DNA of 64,000 nucleotides from Gaoshiqia hydrogeniformans (GTDB taxonomy: Bacteria; Bacteroidota; Bacteroidia; Bacteroidales; Prolixibacteraceae). The notes below the pieces were generated by a model that searched no databases, was not told the DNA's origin, and saw only the letters and a list, made by a program, of their open reading frames with translations. The position numbers were made by a program, and so were the translations under genes. Each line of letters begins with the position of its first letter. The stretch's first letter is position 1. This document shows, piece after piece, positions 1 through 7,693 of this stretch. The stretch spans positions 1,364,001 through 1,428,000 of the forward strand of contig NZ_CP186334.1 in the NCBI RefSeq assembly GCF_049347105.1, read 5' to 3'.

Positions 1-327
1 GACCGGTGTCTCGATCCTTATGATCAGCCAATCATCAGCGAGAACAAGGTATTTGTCAAATACGGCGAAGAAACTTTTGAAGAAGGTGATGACGTGATTT
101 GGGTAAGTACAACCGAGCACCAGTTAAATATTGGAAAAATGATCTATGATTTTATCATTCTTTCCATTCCAATCCGCCAGGTTCATCCGGCAGACCATTA
201 CGGCAACAGCCGTTGTAATCCGGAAATGCTTGAGAAATTGAATAACCTGACATCTTCATCAGGCACGCAGGAAAATCTGACAGACTCGAGATGGGACGAA
301 TTGAAAAAATTATTAGAAAACGAATAA
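1..327 (+). CDS. YceD family (DUF177) protein, 3' part
   Basis: The reading frame is open from the first base of the window, so the 5' end lies outside; 108 residues are visible. The fragment carries the RCL motif typical of YceD (residues 2-4 of the fragment), an acidic middle and a charged C-terminus. YceD proteins are small cytoplasmic proteins of unclear function, linked in other bacteria to 23S rRNA metabolism, and are very often encoded directly before rpmF. That context holds here, with rpmF starting 12 bp downstream on the same strand. Family assignment rests on the motif and on the neighbour; the missing N-terminus limits confidence. Confidence 0.8.
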   Translation, partial: DRCLDPYDQPIISENKVFVKYGEETFEEGDDVIWVSTTEHQLNIGKMIYDFIILSIPIRQVHPADHYGNSRCNPEMLEKLNNLTSSSGTQENLTDSRWDELKKLLENE

Positions 328-339
328 AGACTTAAAAAA

Positions 340-525
340 ATGGCACATCCAAAGCACAGAACATCGAAATCCAGAAGGGATAAGAGAAGATCACACGACA
401 AGACTACACCTGCAACACTGGCAACTTGCTCAAATTGCGGGACCACGGTAAAATACCACACAGTATGTCCTGAATGTGGATATTACAGAGGAAAGCTCGC
501 TATCGAAAAAGAAGTTACAGTTTAA
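340..525 (+). CDS. rpmF: 50S ribosomal protein L32
   Basis: A 61-residue basic protein starting MAHPKHRTSKSRRDKRR, the classic L32 N-terminus. It has a zinc-ribbon formed by C30, C33, C43 and C46 (CSNC and CPEC). L32 is a structural protein of the large ribosomal subunit. The four-cysteine (zinc-dependent) version is present rather than the cysteine-free paralogue. It is co-oriented with the yceD fragment 12 bp upstream and probably co-transcribed. In many bacteria plsX and fabH follow; here fabH follows after a 368-bp gap holding a fold-back repeat and a promoter, without plsX. Confidence 0.97.
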   Translation: MAHPKHRTSKSRRDKRRSHDKTTPATLATCSNCGTTVKYHTVCPECGYYRGKLAIEKEVTV

Positions 526-545
526 TCCTGTCCACGATAAATAAG

Positions 546-688
546 AGCTGTCCAAAAAGCTAAAAATCAGGCTATACTGATTGCACTCAGAAATGATTTT
601 GAGTTTAAGTCCGGTTCCGTGAGAATTCTCATTGCCCGGAAAAACTCAAAGAAACATATGGCTGAAAGAAATAGTTTTTTGAACAGCT
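546..688. repeat. Fold-back inverted repeat between rpmF and fabH (MITE-like)
   Basis: Outer arms at 546-560 (agctgtccaaaaagc) and 674-688 match as inverted repeats at 13 of 15 positions. Inside, 600-614 pairs with 636-650 (tttgagttt...ccgg against cccgg...aactcaaa) and the centre is a 12-bp perfect palindrome at 620-631 (tgagaattctca). The whole 143 bp can therefore fold into one imperfect hairpin. The end sequence GCTGTnnCAAAA is also at the ends of the fold-back element at 20731-20880. No transposase gene and no clear target duplication are visible. It may be a non-autonomous element remnant, or it may serve as the terminator for rpmF. This is the main content of the 526-893 gap. Confidence 0.6.
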
Positions 689-772
689 TTTTTTATTTGT
701 TTAATTAAATTTTTGAACGTTTTAATTAATTGTTTTAAAACGATTTACGGCGATATCTTTTGCGCATTTTTC

Positions 773-803
773 TTTGTGCTTCAAATTTTTACTTCTATCT
801 TTC
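773..803 (+). promoter_or_regulatory. Bacteroidetes-type promoter for fabH
   Basis: TTTG at 773-776 is followed by exactly 19 nt and then TATCTTTC at 796-803, close to the consensus TTTG-N19-TAnnTTTG (one mismatch in the -7 box). It lies about 90 bp before the fabH start codon, so the leader would be roughly 80 nt. It separates fabH from rpmF. Confidence 0.5.
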
Positions 804-893
804 GCACTTCTTTTTTATTTTGGTTTATAGCATGGACTTATTTACCCGTCTGTATTTGGTATACGGACCTGATTATCGTTTAAATTATTTATT

Positions 894-1889
894 ATGAGAG
901 ATATTCGTGCAGCAATAACTGGTATTGGTGCATTTCTGCCTGAATACAGGTTAACCAACCAAGAACTGAGCACAATGGTTGACACATCCGATGAGTGGAT
1001 CATGCAACGCATCGGAATCAAAGAGCGAAGAATTTTCAAAGAGCCCGGAAAGGCGACCTCGGATATGGGAACAGCTGCTGTAATGCAGTTGCTCGAAAAA
1101 ACTAACACTGCTCCCGACGAAATTGACTTGCTGATTTGCGCAACCATCACCCCCGACCGGCCACTCCCCGCTGCTGCCAATGTCATCAGCAGAAAAGCGC
1201 GGCTGACAAGTGCCTGGAGTTTCGACATCAATGCCGCCTGTTCGGGTTTTGTTTTTGCATTGACTACAGCTGCCAGCTTTGTCGAATCGGGCCGGTATAA
1301 AAAAGTGATCGTTGTCGGGGCCGACATGATGTCATCCATCACCGATTACACCGACCGGACCACCTGCCCGCTGTTTGGCGACGGCGCTGCTGCCGTTTTG
1401 CTGGAACCGACAACCGAAGACGTGGGAATCATCGACCACATCAACCACACCGACGGGAAAGGTCGCCATTACCTGCACATGAAGGCCGGAGGATCAAAAC
1501 GTCCCGCATCCATCGAAACCATTCAGAACCGGGAACATTTCGTTCATCAGGATGGACAAACGGTATTCAAGTATGCCGTATCGCGGATGGCAGATGTGGC
1601 CGTCGAAATCATGAAAAAAAACGGAATCACCCCCGACAACCTGACCTGGTTGGTTCCGCACCAGGCGAACATGCGTATCATCGACGCTGTTGCCCGGAGA
1701 ATGGATATCAGTCCGTCGCAGGTAATGATCAATATCGAGAAATACGGCAATACCACGGCTGCCACCATCCCGCTTTGCCTTTTTGACTACGAAAGTCAGC
1801 TTAAAAAGGGGGATAACGTGATCTTAGCAGCATTTGGCGCCGGATTTACCTGGGGATCGGTTTATCTGAAATGGGCATATAATTCCTAA
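894..1889 (+). CDS. fabH: 3-oxoacyl-[acyl-carrier-protein] synthase III (KAS III)
   Basis: 331 residues, the normal FabH length. It condenses acyl-CoA with malonyl-ACP to start fatty acid synthesis in the cytoplasm. The catalytic triad is visible: C116 in the AACSGF context, H256 in VPHQAN and N286 in YGNTTAA. The N-terminal ITGIGAFLPE and the DEWI motif (W at about residue 35) fit the thiolase fold and the CoA-binding site. Bacteroidetes make much branched-chain fatty acid, so the primers are probably branched acyl-CoAs, but this is inference. A MaoC-like gene follows 37 bp downstream and is likely co-transcribed. Bacteroidetes genomes may carry more than one FabH. Confidence 0.95.
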   Translation: MRDIRAAITGIGAFLPEYRLTNQELSTMVDTSDEWIMQRIGIKERRIFKEPGKATSDMGTAAVMQLLEKTNTAPDEIDLLICATITPDRPLPAAANVISRKARLTSAWSFDINAACSGFVFALTTAASFVESGRYKKVIVVGADMMSSITDYTDRTTCPLFGDGAAAVLLEPTTEDVGIIDHINHTDGKGRHYLHMKAGGSKRPASIETIQNREHFVHQDGQTVFKYAVSRMADVAVEIMKKNGITPDNLTWLVPHQANMRIIDAVARRMDISPSQVMINIEKYGNTTAATIPLCLFDYESQLKKGDNVILAAFGAGFTWGSVYLKWAYNS

Positions 1890-1926
1890 ATGCTTAGCAT
1901 ACAAACAACAAATCAAAATTATCATC

Positions 1927-2394
1927 ATGAGTCGTCTTGTCATACAAAGCCACGAGGATTTTGAGAAATACGTCGGCGAAAAATTGGGGGTCTCCGAATT
2001 TCACACCATCACGCAGGAACAGATCAACAAATTTGCCGATGCTACGCTCGACTACCAATGGATCCATACCGATCCGGAACGTGCCAAAGCTGAAGGAGCG
2101 TTCGGAACCACCATCGCACATGGCTACCTGAGTTTGTCGCTCCTTCCGGTTATGTGGGAACAGGTTGTGCAGGTAGAAAACTTCAGCATGTTGGTAAACT
2201 ATGGTATCGAGAACTTCAAATTCGGCCAGCCGGTATTGGTCAACAGCCGGATCCGAACCCACGTTTGGTTAAAATCGATCACAAACTTACGCGGAATCAG
2301 CAAAGTTCACCTTCAGGTATCAATGGAAATTGAAGGCAATAAAAAACCGGCTTTCGAAGGTCAACTGGTTTTTCTTTACCACTTCAACAAATAA
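1927..2394 (+). CDS. MaoC family (R)-hydratase/dehydratase, single hotdog domain
   Basis: 155 residues forming one hotdog fold. The hydratase-2 catalytic pair is seen as D42 and H47 (DYQWIH), followed by a glycine-rich IAHGYLSLSL segment (about 69-78) typical of the central hotdog helix. MaoC-like enzymes hydrate trans-2-enoyl-CoA or enoyl-ACP to the (R)-3-hydroxy product, or perform the reverse dehydration. It lies 37 bp after fabH on the same strand, suggesting a role in acyl chain metabolism, but the substrate cannot be read from the sequence. Start at 1927 fits the hotdog N-terminus. Confidence 0.85.
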   Translation: MSRLVIQSHEDFEKYVGEKLGVSEFHTITQEQINKFADATLDYQWIHTDPERAKAEGAFGTTIAHGYLSLSLLPVMWEQVVQVENFSMLVNYGIENFKFGQPVLVNSRIRTHVWLKSITNLRGISKVHLQVSMEIEGNKKPAFEGQLVFLYHFNK

Positions 2395-2445
2395 CCAAAG
2401 GCTAATTTGATTCGTTATTTTTGTTTGGCGATAAACTAAAAAACC

Positions 2446-2478
2446 AAAGCTTTCGTTCTTACTTTGACCGAAAGCTTT
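2446..2478. terminator. Perfect inverted repeat before the bactofilin promoter
   Basis: AAAGCTTTCG at 2446-2455 and CGAAAGCTTT at 2469-2478 are a perfect 10-bp inverted repeat with a 13-nt loop. It sits between the MaoC gene and the -7 box at 2481-2488. It could terminate the fabH-MaoC unit or act as an operator overlapping the bactofilin/ATP synthase promoter. The sequence alone does not decide. Confidence 0.5.
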
Positions 2479-2480
2479 AG

Positions 2481-2488
2481 TATATTTG
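2481..2488 (+). promoter_or_regulatory. -7 box for the bactofilin-atp cluster
   Basis: TATATTTG matches TAnnTTTG perfectly and ends 23 bp before the ATG at 2512. A TTTG lies at 2463-2466, but the 14-nt spacer is shorter than usual. If the box is used, transcription begins after the in-frame TTG at 2464, which supports the ATG at 2512 as the start. Confidence 0.5.
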
Positions 2489-2511
2489 GTCTCTTTCAAA
2501 AAAAAGCAAAA

Positions 2512-2886
2512 ATGGCAAAGTCGTATAACGAAATTAGTTCTCAGGAAATTAACCTGATTGGCAAAGGCACGAGTATTACCGGTGACATTCACTCGGAAGG
2601 AGATATCCGCATTGACGGCGAGTTGAACGGGAACCTCAAATGTTTGGGAAGAGTGGTGGTTGGAGATACCGGTAAAGTATCGGGAGAAATCCATTGTAAA
2701 AACTGCGAAGTTTCAGGCTACCTAAAAGGAAAGCTGGTTATTGAGCAGCTTTTAAGCCTAAAATCTTCGTCAAAAGTTCACGGCGAAATTAACACCGGCA
2801 AACTGAGCATAGAACCGGGTTCTGTTTTTACCGGCTCGTGTGCGATGGGTGATCAAACCAAGCATGAAGAACCCAAAACTAAATAA
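2512..2886 (+). CDS. Bactofilin (polymer-forming cytoskeletal protein)
   Basis: 124 residues from the ATG at 2512 (MAKSYNEISS). An upstream in-frame TTG at 2464 would add 16 residues but precedes the -7 box. The protein is a DUF583/bactofilin right-handed beta-helix, seen as repeated short strands with spaced valine/isoleucine and glycine (INLIGKGTSITGDI, DIRIDGELNGNL, VVVGDTGKVSGEI). Bactofilins assemble without nucleotide into filaments linked to cell shape and cell-wall enzymes. The lysine-rich tail is short. The next gene starts inside its 3' end, giving a 23-bp overlap and probable translational coupling with the ATP synthase genes, an arrangement seen in other Bacteroidetes. Confidence 0.92.
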   Translation: MAKSYNEISSQEINLIGKGTSITGDIHSEGDIRIDGELNGNLKCLGRVVVGDTGKVSGEIHCKNCEVSGYLKGKLVIEQLLSLKSSSKVHGEINTGKLSIEPGSVFTGSCAMGDQTKHEEPKTK

Positions 2887-3085
2887 GCAGAAGAAGACAT
2901 TTGATCAATTTATCAAGTATTCGAACCTGGCTTTTGAGATGATCGCAATCATGGCCCTGGGAACTTATGCCGGTCACAAGATTGATCACTGGGCCAATTT
3001 TTCATTCCCGGTATTCACCTTAAGCCTGATGTTGCTTTCTGTTATCGGTGCAATTTATCATGCTATCAAAAACTTTCTAAAATGA
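2864..3085 (+). CDS. atpZ: AtpZ/AtpI-like ATP synthase accessory protein
   Basis: 73 residues from the ATG at 2864 (MKNPKLNKQKK); a more upstream ATG at 2840 lies deeper inside bactofilin and would add an atypical N-terminus. Two hydrophobic segments (about 22-38 and 46-65) are separated by a short loop with GTYAGHKIDHW, the glycine/aspartate hairpin loop of AtpZ proteins. The family is membrane-embedded and linked to c-ring assembly or Mg2+/Ca2+ transport near the Fo sector. It overlaps bactofilin upstream by 23 bp and the next gene by ATGA at 3082-3085, so the three are coupled. Confidence 0.8.
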   Translation: MKNPKLNKQKKTFDQFIKYSNLAFEMIAIMALGTYAGHKIDHWANFSFPVFTLSLMLLSVIGAIYHAIKNFLK

Positions 3086-3468
3086 ATCCTTTCATGAAGC
3101 GTTTTCTTGCCCGGACCGGCCTGCTGAGTTTTACATTTTTAGCGATCGGCTACCTGGTTTATTTTCAATTATTTCCCGGACTTCACTTCCCTTTTTTTCC
3201 GGTAGTTTTATTTTTTTTCTTCTTTGTCACAAACCTTGTTCATTATTACTTGTTAGGTATTGCTGACAAAAATATGGCCAGGTTTACCGCCCGTTTTATG
3301 GGGATGAATTTTGTGAAGATGTTCATCTATCTTGTCTTCGCCATTATTTTTGTGTTGTTCCGCCGCAATCAGGCTACCATCTTTCTGGTAAATTTCCTGA
3401 TTATTTATATTGCATTTTCGATCCTGGAAGTGTATGAGATTACGCGTGTGGTAAAACAAAAAAAATAA
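3082..3468 (+). CDS. AtpI-like small membrane protein in the ATP synthase operon
   Basis: 128 residues with four predicted membrane spans (about 10-30, 35-57, 73-92 and 97-118). A run of phenylalanines lies at about 44-50. No cytoplasmic domain is apparent beyond a basic C-terminus (RVVKQKK). It starts within the atpZ stop codon (ATGA) and lies 50 bp before atpB. Position and size match the poorly conserved membrane proteins found between atpZ and atpB in Bacteroidetes and resemble subunit I. The functional assignment rests on position only. Confidence 0.65.
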   Translation: MNPFMKRFLARTGLLSFTFLAIGYLVYFQLFPGLHFPFFPVVLFFFFFVTNLVHYYLLGIADKNMARFTARFMGMNFVKMFIYLVFAIIFVLFRRNQATIFLVNFLIIYIAFSILEVYEITRVVKQKK

Positions 3469-3518
3469 TTGAAGCTGTTGGTTTTTTTTTACTAATTTGG
3501 GGGAACTTTTTCAAGCGT

Positions 3519-4646
3519 ATGATCATGTTGAAGGTTGACTTTCCTGTAAAACCAGCCAGACAAATTAAATGCCTGGCTACTGTATTGATTTTCCTTTTGG
3601 GAAGCCTTAATTCGTATCCGTTATTTGCAGAAGAACATCCTGCAGACGCTCACGCTTCGGGGCATGAAGAAGAATTTGTCCCGGGCGAGTTTGTGATGCA
3701 CCATGTGTTGGACGCCTACGAATGGCACATTGCTACTTTTGGAAAAACCCACATCAGCATTCCGCTTCCAATCATCCTGCACAGCAAAAACAGCGGCTGG
3801 CACTTCTTTTGGTCTTCCAGGTTCCATCACGGGCAAACGCCTTATCAACACTTTCAGCTGGCCCATGCCGGCGAAAATGCCGGGAAAATCGAAGAGCTGA
3901 ATGCCCGGGGCGAAGTGATTGGCTTACCGGTCGACCTGTCGGTTACCAAAACGGTGGCTGGCGCCTTTGTCAGCGTTATCGTTCTGCTCTGGATTTTTCT
4001 GTCGGTAGCCAGGTCGGCCAAAAGAAATGCAGGCAAAGCGCCAACAGGGATACAGAATTTTGTGGAACCGGTGATTGTTTTTATCCGCGATGAGGTTGCT
4101 AAACCCTCGATTGGCGAAAAAAAATATGAAAAGTTCATGCCTTTCCTGTTAACCCTGTTCTTTTTCATCCTGATCAATAACCTGCTGGGATTGGTTCCCA
4201 TATTTCCTTTTGGCGCCAATGTAACCGGAAACATTGCCGTAACCCTGGTGCTGGCTTTATTTACGTTCATTGTAACCAACATCAGCGGCAACAAACATTA
4301 CTGGAAAGAGCTGTTTAACCCGGATGTACCACTGGGTCTGAAATTTCCGATCCCGTTAATGCAGGTAGTCGAACTGTCGGGAGTATTTGTCAAGCCTTTC
4401 GTTTTAATGGTCCGTTTGTTTGCAAACATGTTGGCGGGGCACATGATTGTAACGGTATTCATCAGCCTGATCTTCATTTTTGGGAAACTGATGGGCGTTT
4501 ATGCCGGCTTGGGAGTTTCAGTTATTTCCGTCGGATTCTCCATTTTCATTTTTCTGCTCGACGTGCTGGTTTCGTTTATTCAGGCTTATGTATTTACCCT
4601 GCTATCGGCACTGTATTTTGGCATGTCAAACTCAGAACATCACTAG
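3519..4646 (+). CDS. atpB: F1Fo ATP synthase subunit a
   Basis: 375 residues, about 100 longer than E. coli subunit a. The extra length is at the N-terminus: a signal-like hydrophobic stretch at about 18-37, then a His-rich segment (HPADAHASGHEEE) and a probably periplasmic domain to about 135. This layout is usual in Bacteroidetes. The essential stator arginine is R299 in VRLFANMLAGH. Five or more membrane helices follow residue 140. It forms the half-channels for ion flow against the c ring. It opens the core atpB-E-F-H-A-G order. The first ATG is at 3519; M3 is an alternative two codons later. Confidence 0.95.
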   Translation: MIMLKVDFPVKPARQIKCLATVLIFLLGSLNSYPLFAEEHPADAHASGHEEEFVPGEFVMHHVLDAYEWHIATFGKTHISIPLPIILHSKNSGWHFFWSSRFHHGQTPYQHFQLAHAGENAGKIEELNARGEVIGLPVDLSVTKTVAGAFVSVIVLLWIFLSVARSAKRNAGKAPTGIQNFVEPVIVFIRDEVAKPSIGEKKYEKFMPFLLTLFFFILINNLLGLVPIFPFGANVTGNIAVTLVLALFTFIVTNISGNKHYWKELFNPDVPLGLKFPIPLMQVVELSGVFVKPFVLMVRLFANMLAGHMIVTVFISLIFIFGKLMGVYAGLGVSVISVGFSIFIFLLDVLVSFIQAYVFTLLSALYFGMSNSEHH

Positions 4647-4670
4647 TTTAAACACTATAAATTCAATTGT

Positions 4671-4937
4671 ATGTTATTAACAACCATTTTAACAGTGATT
4701 TTAGAAGCAGCAGCCGGCGCATCGCTCGGCAGTTTTGGAGCTGCCCTGGGCGCAAGTTTTGCAGCAATAGGCGCCGGTATGGGTATTGGCCGTATCGGTT
4801 CAAGCGCGATGGAAGCAATTGCACGTCAACCTGAAGCCGCCGGTGATATTCGTTCAAGTATGATCGTATCGGCTGCGTTGATTGAAGGTGTTGCTTTCTT
4901 TGCTGTGATTACCTGCGCACTGGTAATTTTAGTTTAA
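4671..4937 (+). CDS. atpE: F1Fo ATP synthase subunit c
   Basis: 88 residues forming a helical hairpin. The polar loop carries ARQPE (51-55) and the ion-binding carboxylate is E72 in ALIEGVAFF. The residue after the glutamate is glycine and not Ser/Thr, so the usual Na+ signature is absent and a proton-type ring is inferred. The N-terminus before the first glycine-rich helix (GASLGSFGAALGASFAAIGAGMGIG) is somewhat extended. It lies 24 bp after atpB. A stable hairpin follows the stop codon, which may help set its higher expression. Confidence 0.95.
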   Translation: MLLTTILTVILEAAAGASLGSFGAALGASFAAIGAGMGIGRIGSSAMEAIARQPEAAGDIRSSMIVSAALIEGVAFFAVITCALVILV

Positions 4938-4952
4938 GAATTTTTATTATCC

Positions 4953-4989
4953 GCTGTCTGCTCCCGGGGTTGCCGGGAGTCAGGACAGC
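4953..4989 (+). other. Intercistronic hairpin between atpE and atpF
   Basis: A GC-rich stem: CTCCCGG (4961-4967) pairs with CCGGGAG (4973-4979) around a 5-nt loop, and the outer GCTGTC (4953-4958) pairs with GACAGC (4984-4989), leaving small internal bulges. Only four T residues follow, so full termination is unlikely. It lies between atpE, needed in about 10 or more copies per complex, and atpF. It probably protects the 3' end of the atpE message or slows elongation. Confidence 0.6.
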
Positions 4990-5005
4990 TTTTAAAACAA
5001 AAATT

Positions 5006-5500
5006 ATGGGATTAGTTACGCCTGATTACGGGACGATATTCTGGATGCTGATCGTTTTTGGTGTCACCCTCTTCATCCTGAAGAAATTTGCATGGAAACC
5101 AATCCTCCATGCCCTGAAAGACCGTGAAACATCAATTGAAGAAGCGCTTTCGTCGGCCGACAAGGCCCGGAAAGAAGTGGAAGGACTGAAAGCCGATCAC
5201 GAGAAAATTATTGCAGAAGCCCGTAAAGATAAAGATGTGATTCTGAGGGAAGCCAAAGAGATGAAAGACCACCTCCTGGCCGATGCCAAATTACAGGCCG
5301 TTAAAGAAGGGCAAAAACTGATTGAATCTGCACGCGAACAGATCGAAGCAGAAAAACAGGCAGCCATCGCCGAAATGAAAAAACAGATGGCTGAATTATC
5401 AGTTTCCATCGCCGAAAAACTGATACGGAAAGAATTGGAAGACAAGAAAGATCAGGAAGCTTTGGTACATACCCTTCTGAAAGATCTGAAATTACAATAA
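5006..5500 (+). CDS. atpF: F1Fo ATP synthase subunit b
   Basis: 164 residues from the ATG at 5006 (MGLVTPDYGTIFWML). An in-frame TTG at 4970 lies inside the hairpin and is unlikely to be the start. One N-terminal membrane span at about 9-27 is followed by a long charged heptad-like helix rich in Lys, Glu and Ala (about 35-150), the peripheral stalk coiled coil. The C-terminal part (SIAEKLIRKELEDKKDQEALVHTLLKDL) docks on delta and F1. Only one b-type gene is present, so a b2 homodimer is expected. It is followed by atpH after 3 bp. Confidence 0.94.
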   Translation: MGLVTPDYGTIFWMLIVFGVTLFILKKFAWKPILHALKDRETSIEEALSSADKARKEVEGLKADHEKIIAEARKDKDVILREAKEMKDHLLADAKLQAVKEGQKLIESAREQIEAEKQAAIAEMKKQMAELSVSIAEKLIRKELEDKKDQEALVHTLLKDLKLQ

Positions 5501-5503
5501 TTT

Positions 5504-6052
5504 ATGGATCAAAGTAAAATCACCATCCGTTACGCCAAAGCCTTTTTTACCCTGGCCAAAGAGAGAAATCAACTCGACAACCTGAAGCAGGATGTGGAAC
5601 TGATCTCCAATCTTTGTACCGACAGCGCTGATTTTAAGCTGCTGCTGGAAAGCCCGGTCGTTAAAACATCTCAGAAAATCAAGCTGATGGAGGCGATCTT
5701 TAAAGGGAAGGTGCACGAAATCAGCCTCGGATTTTTATCCATGCTCACCGAAAATAAGCGCGAAGTGTATCTCCCTTCGGTTTGCAGGAATGTTCTTGCA
5801 CTTTTCCAGCAAGATCAGGGCATTAAAAATGTGGTCATTACGAGTGCTGTGGCGCTTGATCCCGAAATCATCAGGCAAATAAAACTACAGCTCGAATCCG
5901 GTTTGAACGCCCGGATTGAATTACGCGAGCAAATCAACCCGGAACTTATCGGAGGTTTTATCCTGCGAATTGACGACCGGCAGGTGGACGCCAGTATGGC
6001 CAGCCAACTGCGAAAAATAAAAGAAGAATTATTACAATCAGAAATAAAATAG
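5504..6052 (+). CDS. atpH: F1Fo ATP synthase subunit delta
   Basis: 182 residues of the OSCP/delta family. The N-terminal helical bundle begins ITIRYAKAFFTLAKERN, the conserved family opening. The C-terminal region has the typical segment RIELREQINPELIGGFILRIDDRQVDASMASQLRKIKEEL. It connects the peripheral stalk to the top of the alpha3beta3 head. It is 3 bp after atpF and 15 bp before atpA. Confidence 0.94.
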   Translation: MDQSKITIRYAKAFFTLAKERNQLDNLKQDVELISNLCTDSADFKLLLESPVVKTSQKIKLMEAIFKGKVHEISLGFLSMLTENKREVYLPSVCRNVLALFQQDQGIKNVVITSAVALDPEIIRQIKLQLESGLNARIELREQINPELIGGFILRIDDRQVDASMASQLRKIKEELLQSEIK

Positions 6053-6067
6053 AAAATCAATATAGTC

Positions 6068-7645
6068 ATGGCTGATATAAAACCCGCCGAAGTATCTGCA
6101 ATACTGAAACAACAACTGGAAGGCTTTCAGTCGGAAGCCGAATTGGAAGAAGTGGGCACCGTGCTCCAGGTTGGTGACGGTATTGCCCGCATTTACGGTT
6201 TATCCAATGTTGAATCGAACGAAATGATCGAGTTCAGCAACGGGATGAAAGGTATTGTGTTGAACCTGGAAGAAGATAATGTGGGCGCTGTGCTCTTAGG
6301 TCCGTCCGAGGCTGTAAAAGAAGGCGATGTTGTAAAACGACTGCGCCGTATTGCCTCCATCGAAGTAGGCGAAGGCCTTTTAGGACGCGTTATCAATACC
6401 ATCGGCGCCCCGATTGACGGGAAAGGCGCCATTCAAGGTGAGAAATTTGAAATGCCGCTCGAACGTAAAGCGCCGGGGGTTATTTTCCGCCAACCGGTAA
6501 AACAACCCTTGCAAACCGGTCTGAAAGCCATTGATGCGATGATCCCCATCGGACGGGGACAACGGGAATTAATCATTGGCGACCGTCAAACCGGTAAAAC
6601 GGCCGTGGCCATCGATACCATCATCAACCAGCGCGAAAATTACGAAAATGGCAAACCGGTTTATTGTATTTATGTTGCCGTAGGCCAGAAGGGTTCCACG
6701 GTGGCCAACATCGCCGCTTTACTCGAAAAGTACGGGGCCATGAAATATACGGTCATCGTATCGTCAACCGCTGCCGACCCCGCTGCCATGCAATTTTATG
6801 CACCTTATGCCGGCGCTTCGATTGGCGAATATTTCAGGGACACCGGCCGCGATGCCTTGATCATCTATGACGACCTGTCGAAACAAGCCGTTTCGTACCG
6901 AGAAGTATCGCTGTTGCTGCGTCGTCCGCCGGGCCGCGAAGCCTACCCGGGTGATGTTTTTTACCTGCACTCGCGCCTGTTGGAACGGGCTGCCAAAATC
7001 ATTGAGTCGGATGAAGTTGCCGCCCAAATGAACGACCTCCCCGAATGTTTAAAAGGGAAAGTAAAAGGCGGTGGTTCGCTGACGGCCCTTCCCATTATCG
7101 AAACACAGGCCAGCGACGTATCGGCCTACATCCCGACGAATGTGATCTCCATTACCGACGGACAGATCTTCCTGGAATCTAACCTGTTTAACGCGGGAGT
7201 TCGCCCGGCAATCAATGTCGGTATCTCGGTATCGCGTGTTGGCGGAAACGCCCAGGTAAAAGCGATGAAGCAAATTGCCGGTACCTTAAAGCTCGACCAG
7301 GCCCAATTTCGCGAATTGGAGGCTTTCTCCAAGTTTGGCTCTGACCTCGACGCTGCAACCATGCGTGTACTCGACAAAGGGCGTAAAAACGTGGAAATAC
7401 TGAAGCAGGGCCAATATGCCCCGATGAAGATTGAGCACCAAATTGCCATCATTTATTGCGGAGCAAAAGAATTGTTACGCCATATCCCTGTCAATAAAGT
7501 GCGGGCATTCGAGAAAGACTTTCTGGAACATATGGAACTGCATTACCGCCATACCCTGGATGAACTAAAAACAGGAAAGCTGACGGCCGAGGGTATAGCA
7601 GCAATTGAAAAAGCCGCCTCGGAAATTTCGGAGCGTTACAAGTAA
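6068..7645 (+). CDS. atpA: F1Fo ATP synthase subunit alpha
   Basis: 525 residues, full length. The N-terminal beta-barrel (to about 95) leads to the nucleotide-binding domain with Walker A GDRQTGKT at 171-178 and the segment SYREVSLLLRRPPGREAYPGD containing the arginine-finger region of alpha subunits. The C-terminal helical domain begins near 390. It forms the non-catalytic sites and part of the catalytic interface. The beta subunit gene atpD is not in this cluster; in Bacteroidetes atpD-atpC are usually elsewhere. Confidence 0.97.
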   Translation: MADIKPAEVSAILKQQLEGFQSEAELEEVGTVLQVGDGIARIYGLSNVESNEMIEFSNGMKGIVLNLEEDNVGAVLLGPSEAVKEGDVVKRLRRIASIEVGEGLLGRVINTIGAPIDGKGAIQGEKFEMPLERKAPGVIFRQPVKQPLQTGLKAIDAMIPIGRGQRELIIGDRQTGKTAVAIDTIINQRENYENGKPVYCIYVAVGQKGSTVANIAALLEKYGAMKYTVIVSSTAADPAAMQFYAPYAGASIGEYFRDTGRDALIIYDDLSKQAVSYREVSLLLRRPPGREAYPGDVFYLHSRLLERAAKIIESDEVAAQMNDLPECLKGKVKGGGSLTALPIIETQASDVSAYIPTNVISITDGQIFLESNLFNAGVRPAINVGISVSRVGGNAQVKAMKQIAGTLKLDQAQFRELEAFSKFGSDLDAATMRVLDKGRKNVEILKQGQYAPMKIEHQIAIIYCGAKELLRHIPVNKVRAFEKDFLEHMELHYRHTLDELKTGKLTAEGIAAIEKAASEISERYK

Positions 7646-7693
7646 GAGCAGGGGTTCCGGAACTTTGGAACAGGAAACTTTTGACACATTAAC

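Noticed and set aside
546..893. Truncated plsX between rpmF and fabH
   Set aside because: All frames in 526-893 have stops and no PlsX-like stretch; only the fold-back and promoter are present.
2464..2511. TTG start for bactofilin at 2464
   Set aside because: The TTG lies upstream of a perfect -7 box, and the ATG at 2512 gives the usual bactofilin N-terminus.
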